Source of the DNA: a candidate division WWE3 bacterium CG22_combo_CG10-13_8_21_14_all_39_12
GTDB lineage: Bacteria > Patescibacteriota > 4484-211 > GCA-002791395
Direction of reading: 5' to 3'
DNA: 6,929 nt
Assembly: GCA_002771355.1 (NCBI GenBank)
Contig: PCSU01000047.1
Span: 1 to 6,929 of the forward strand
Shown here: one piece after another, positions 5,902 to 6,929 of the stretch
How the letters are laid out: every line of letters begins with the position of its first letter
Position numbering within the stretch: the first letter of the stretch is position 1
The notes under the pieces: generated by a model
Database searches by the model: none
Seen by the model: only the letters and a program-made list of their open reading frames with translations
What the model was told of the DNA's origin: nothing
Program-made: the position numbers and the translations under genes

Positions 5902-6219
5902 ATGCACGAGAAACCAAATCACGATCCCTCTACCCAACGATATCCTAAAAAAGGTGATGTTGTTTGCGTTTCTGAAAAAGTAAATTACAAAAACGGAATC
6001 TTAACAGAAGGTACTGTTCAAGATGTTCTGACTAGTAAAAAAACTCACCCTCGTGGCCACAAGGTACGATTAACCGATGGGACAATTGGCCGTGTACAAG
6101 AATTTGTAGGCGATGAAAAACCTGTAACTCCTCAAAACACTACTCTCCAGGCACAAGAGAAAGAAGAAGAAATATCAACAAACGTTGAGCCCATTGAAGG
6201 AGACCTGGATCTACGATAA
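5902..6219 (+). CDS. ywbE: YwbE-family (DUF2196) protein with acidic tail
   Basis: Residues 15-68 match the small YwbE family seen in Bacillus and many other bacteria: PKKGDVVCVSEK, then GILTEGTVQDVLTSKKTHPRGHKVRLTDG and the ending GRVQEF. The spacing of LTxGxVxDxLT, HPxGxKVRLxDG and GRVQE is characteristic. The family fold is expected to be a small beta-barrel and its biochemical role is not established, so I name no function. Bacillus YwbE is about 65 residues. This protein has 105, the excess being a polar N-terminus and a C-terminal tail (about 72-105) rich in Glu and Asp, probably disordered. No signal peptide is seen, so it is likely cytoplasmic. It converges on the downstream membrane-protein gene with only 5 nt between the two stop codons. 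Confidence 0.87.
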   Translation: MHEKPNHDPSTQRYPKKGDVVCVSEKVNYKNGILTEGTVQDVLTSKKTHPRGHKVRLTDGTIGRVQEFVGDEKPVTPQNTTLQAQEKEEEISTNVEPIEGDLDLR

Positions 6220-6224
6220 CGCGA

Positions 6225-6674
6225 TTACCAATTCAGTAAAAGTACAATCAACCCAACAGCTGAAAGCATCACAATCATTTGGTGAGTTATTTGTGAGAGT
6301 ATAAAACACTGTTGAGAAGACAAATTTCCCAATACTTTTCGTAAAAACCAAAAGTGCCCATCAATATTATGAGGGAAATGCTCGGGCCGAATAAACTGCT
6401 GCAAAAAAAAGTATAACGCCTCTCCCAAGCTTCGTACAATCCAAAACACTAAAAAGAATAATACAAAAAGTTTAAACGACGTAAAAAAATATGAAAGAAG
6501 CCCTGCAACCCCAAAGTACATACTAAAAATAAGTATATCTTCCCACACGAAAGACCCAATTAATGCACTCCACATATAGGTAAACTCTATCTTGCCGTTC
6601 AGACGAATAATCCGGTGCGCAGCAAATATTGATAGTGCGAAAAAGCTTAATCCAATTAGTAATAGGTACTCCAT
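6225..6674 (-). CDS. Multi-pass membrane protein of unknown function, 149 aa
   Basis: From the chosen ATG the protein starts MEYLLLIGLSFFAL and ends LIVLLLNW. Hydrophobic segments lie at about residues 2-22, 47-64, 66-82 and 129-147, predicting four TM helices. A polar loop between the third and fourth is rich in aromatics and His (RPEHFPHNIDGHFWFLRK, about 96-113). WED at 44-46 sits at a membrane boundary. I do not recognise a family. The open frame extends upstream to a GTG at 6728 (167 aa), and an ATG at 6683 is also possible. I choose 6674 because a perfect TATAAT lies 7 nt upstream, as at other genes here, and because the extension would cover the promoter region. No Shine-Dalgarno is present. 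It is divergent from the secreted-protein gene. Confidence 0.75.
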   Translation of the reverse strand: MEYLLLIGLSFFALSIFAAHRIIRLNGKIEFTYMWSALIGSFVWEDILIFSMYFGVAGLLSYFFTSFKLFVLFFLVFWIVRSLGEALYFFLQQFIRPEHFPHNIDGHFWFLRKVLGNLSSQQCFILSQITHQMIVMLSAVGLIVLLLNW

Positions 6675-6681
6675 GACAAAC

Positions 6682-6709
6682 ATTATAAGCCTCTTGCAAA
6701 GACGTGCAA
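6682..6709 (-). promoter_or_regulatory. Promoter of the 149-aa membrane protein, leaderless type
   Basis: On the minus strand TTGCAC (6709..6704, 3 of 6 to TTGACA) is followed by a 16-bp spacer and a perfect TATAAT (6687..6682). The ATG at 6674 begins 7 nt after the hexamer, so the transcript should start at the ATG. Confidence 0.55.
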
Positions 6710-6722
6710 TTATCCCGTGCAA
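6695..6722 (+). repeat. Three TGCAA direct repeats in a divergent promoter region
   Basis: TGCAA occurs at 6695-6699, 6705-6709 and 6718-6722, at steps of 10 and 13 bp. The last two are part of a longer identical CGTGCAA (6703-6709 and 6716-6722). They lie between the promoters of the membrane protein and the secreted protein and overlap the -35 area of the former. They could be regulator half-sites, but the motif is short. Confidence 0.35.
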
Positions 6723-6739
6723 AACCACCTAACTTATAG

Positions 6740-6745
6740 TATAAT
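6740..6745 (+). promoter_or_regulatory. -10 element of the secreted-protein gene
   Basis: A perfect TATAAT lies 56 nt upstream of the ATG at 6802. The predicted transcription start near 6752 gives a 5' leader of about 50 nt, unlike the leaderless arrangement elsewhere in the window. No clear -35 is seen; the region at normal spacing reads GTGCAA. Confidence 0.5.
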
Positions 6746-6790
6746 AGTGTTTTGTCAGTAGCACATTGATTTCCGCCGACAATTTCTACA

Positions 6791-6798
6791 GGGGAGGT
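6791..6798 (+). promoter_or_regulatory. Shine-Dalgarno of the secreted-protein gene
   Basis: GGGGAGGT lies 3 nt before the ATG at 6802 (its GGAGG core is 4 nt from the ATG). The match is good and the spacing a little short. It fixes the start of a gene that is cut by the window end. Confidence 0.75.
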
Positions 6799-6801
6799 AA
6801 T

Positions 6802-6929
6802 ATGAACCACTGGCGTAGAATCGTTGTTTGGGCACTTCTGGTCACGATGATCTTCACGGCCTCAGGGATTGTATTCCCTGCAAGCCACGTTCAGGCGCAA
6901 GTATGCCCAGATGGATATGGGCAACTGAA
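6802..6929 (+). CDS. N-terminus of a secreted protein (partial, cut by window edge)
   Basis: Forty-two codons are visible and remain open at the window end. The product begins MNHWRRIVVWALLVTMI, a textbook Sec signal peptide: basic n-region (HWRR), hydrophobic core at about 7-25, and a polar end with a likely signal peptidase I site after SHVQA (residue 32). This gives a mature protein starting QVCPDGYGQL. A Cys close to the mature N-terminus is at position 35, but the preceding residues do not make a lipobox. The family cannot be named from this fragment. Unlike most genes here it has a good Shine-Dalgarno and a leader of about 50 nt, so it probably follows a different translation-initiation mode. 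Confidence 0.8.
   Translation, partial: MNHWRRIVVWALLVTMIFTASGIVFPASHVQAQVCPDGYGQL

Noticed and set aside
6675..6728. GTG-initiated extension of the 149-aa membrane protein by 18 residues
   Set aside because: The TATAAT 7 nt before the ATG at 6674 and the direct repeats lie inside it; a weak TATACT further upstream keeps it possible but less likely.

Overview
The window is an AT-rich, tightly packed bacterial segment with ten or eleven genes, at least nine of them complete. I read it as Candidate Phyla Radiation (Patescibacteria, perhaps Microgenomates-like). This is an inference from gene content (stand-alone MsrB, short YgjP-like metallopeptidase, YwbE with an acidic tail, Pro/Thr-rich prepilin-like protein), very small spacers and strand-alternating single genes. 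No coding sequence contains an in-frame TGA, so standard code 11 fits and a UGA-recoding CPR lineage (Gracilibacteria, Absconditabacteria) is unlikely.

Layout. The left end (1..1178, minus strand) is a probable three-gene operon. It runs from a prepilin-like protein with a long Pro/Thr linker and a C-terminal domain resembling a degenerate M23/LytM barrel, to an abutting 55-residue single-TM protein, to the first codons of a gene with a perfect Shine-Dalgarno. Divergent from it is msrB (methionine sulfoxide repair). Then come a 59-residue glycine-rich membrane protein (-), a short zinc metallopeptidase of the YgjP/DUF45 type (+), an 841-residue P-type ATPase closest to the Mg2+ (MgtA/MgtB) group (+), an Ldh_2-family NAD(P)H dehydrogenase homologue (-), a YwbE-family protein (+), a 149-residue multi-TM protein of unknown function (-), and the start of a secreted protein (+) cut by the window end.

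Genes work mostly as separate units. Apart from the left operon, each has its own promoter, and at seven starts a -10-like hexamer lies 4 to 8 nt upstream of the start codon with no Shine-Dalgarno, which predicts leaderless mRNAs. Only the two genes running off the window ends have strong Shine-Dalgarno sites. Divergent pairs are separated by 72, 73 and 74 bp, just enough for two back-to-back promoters. Convergent pairs are separated by 5, 12 and 31 bp and show no hairpin terminator. A shared theme is the cell surface (prepilin-like protein, small membrane proteins, ATPase, secreted protein), but nothing in the sequence ties these genes into one pathway.

The points most worth a second look are the prepilin/LytM-like fusion with its hidden small partner, the leaderless promoter architecture, and two enzymes whose normally conserved active-site residues are replaced (Ldh_2 and the P-type ATPase). 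No tRNA, rRNA, CRISPR, insertion sequence or prophage is visible.
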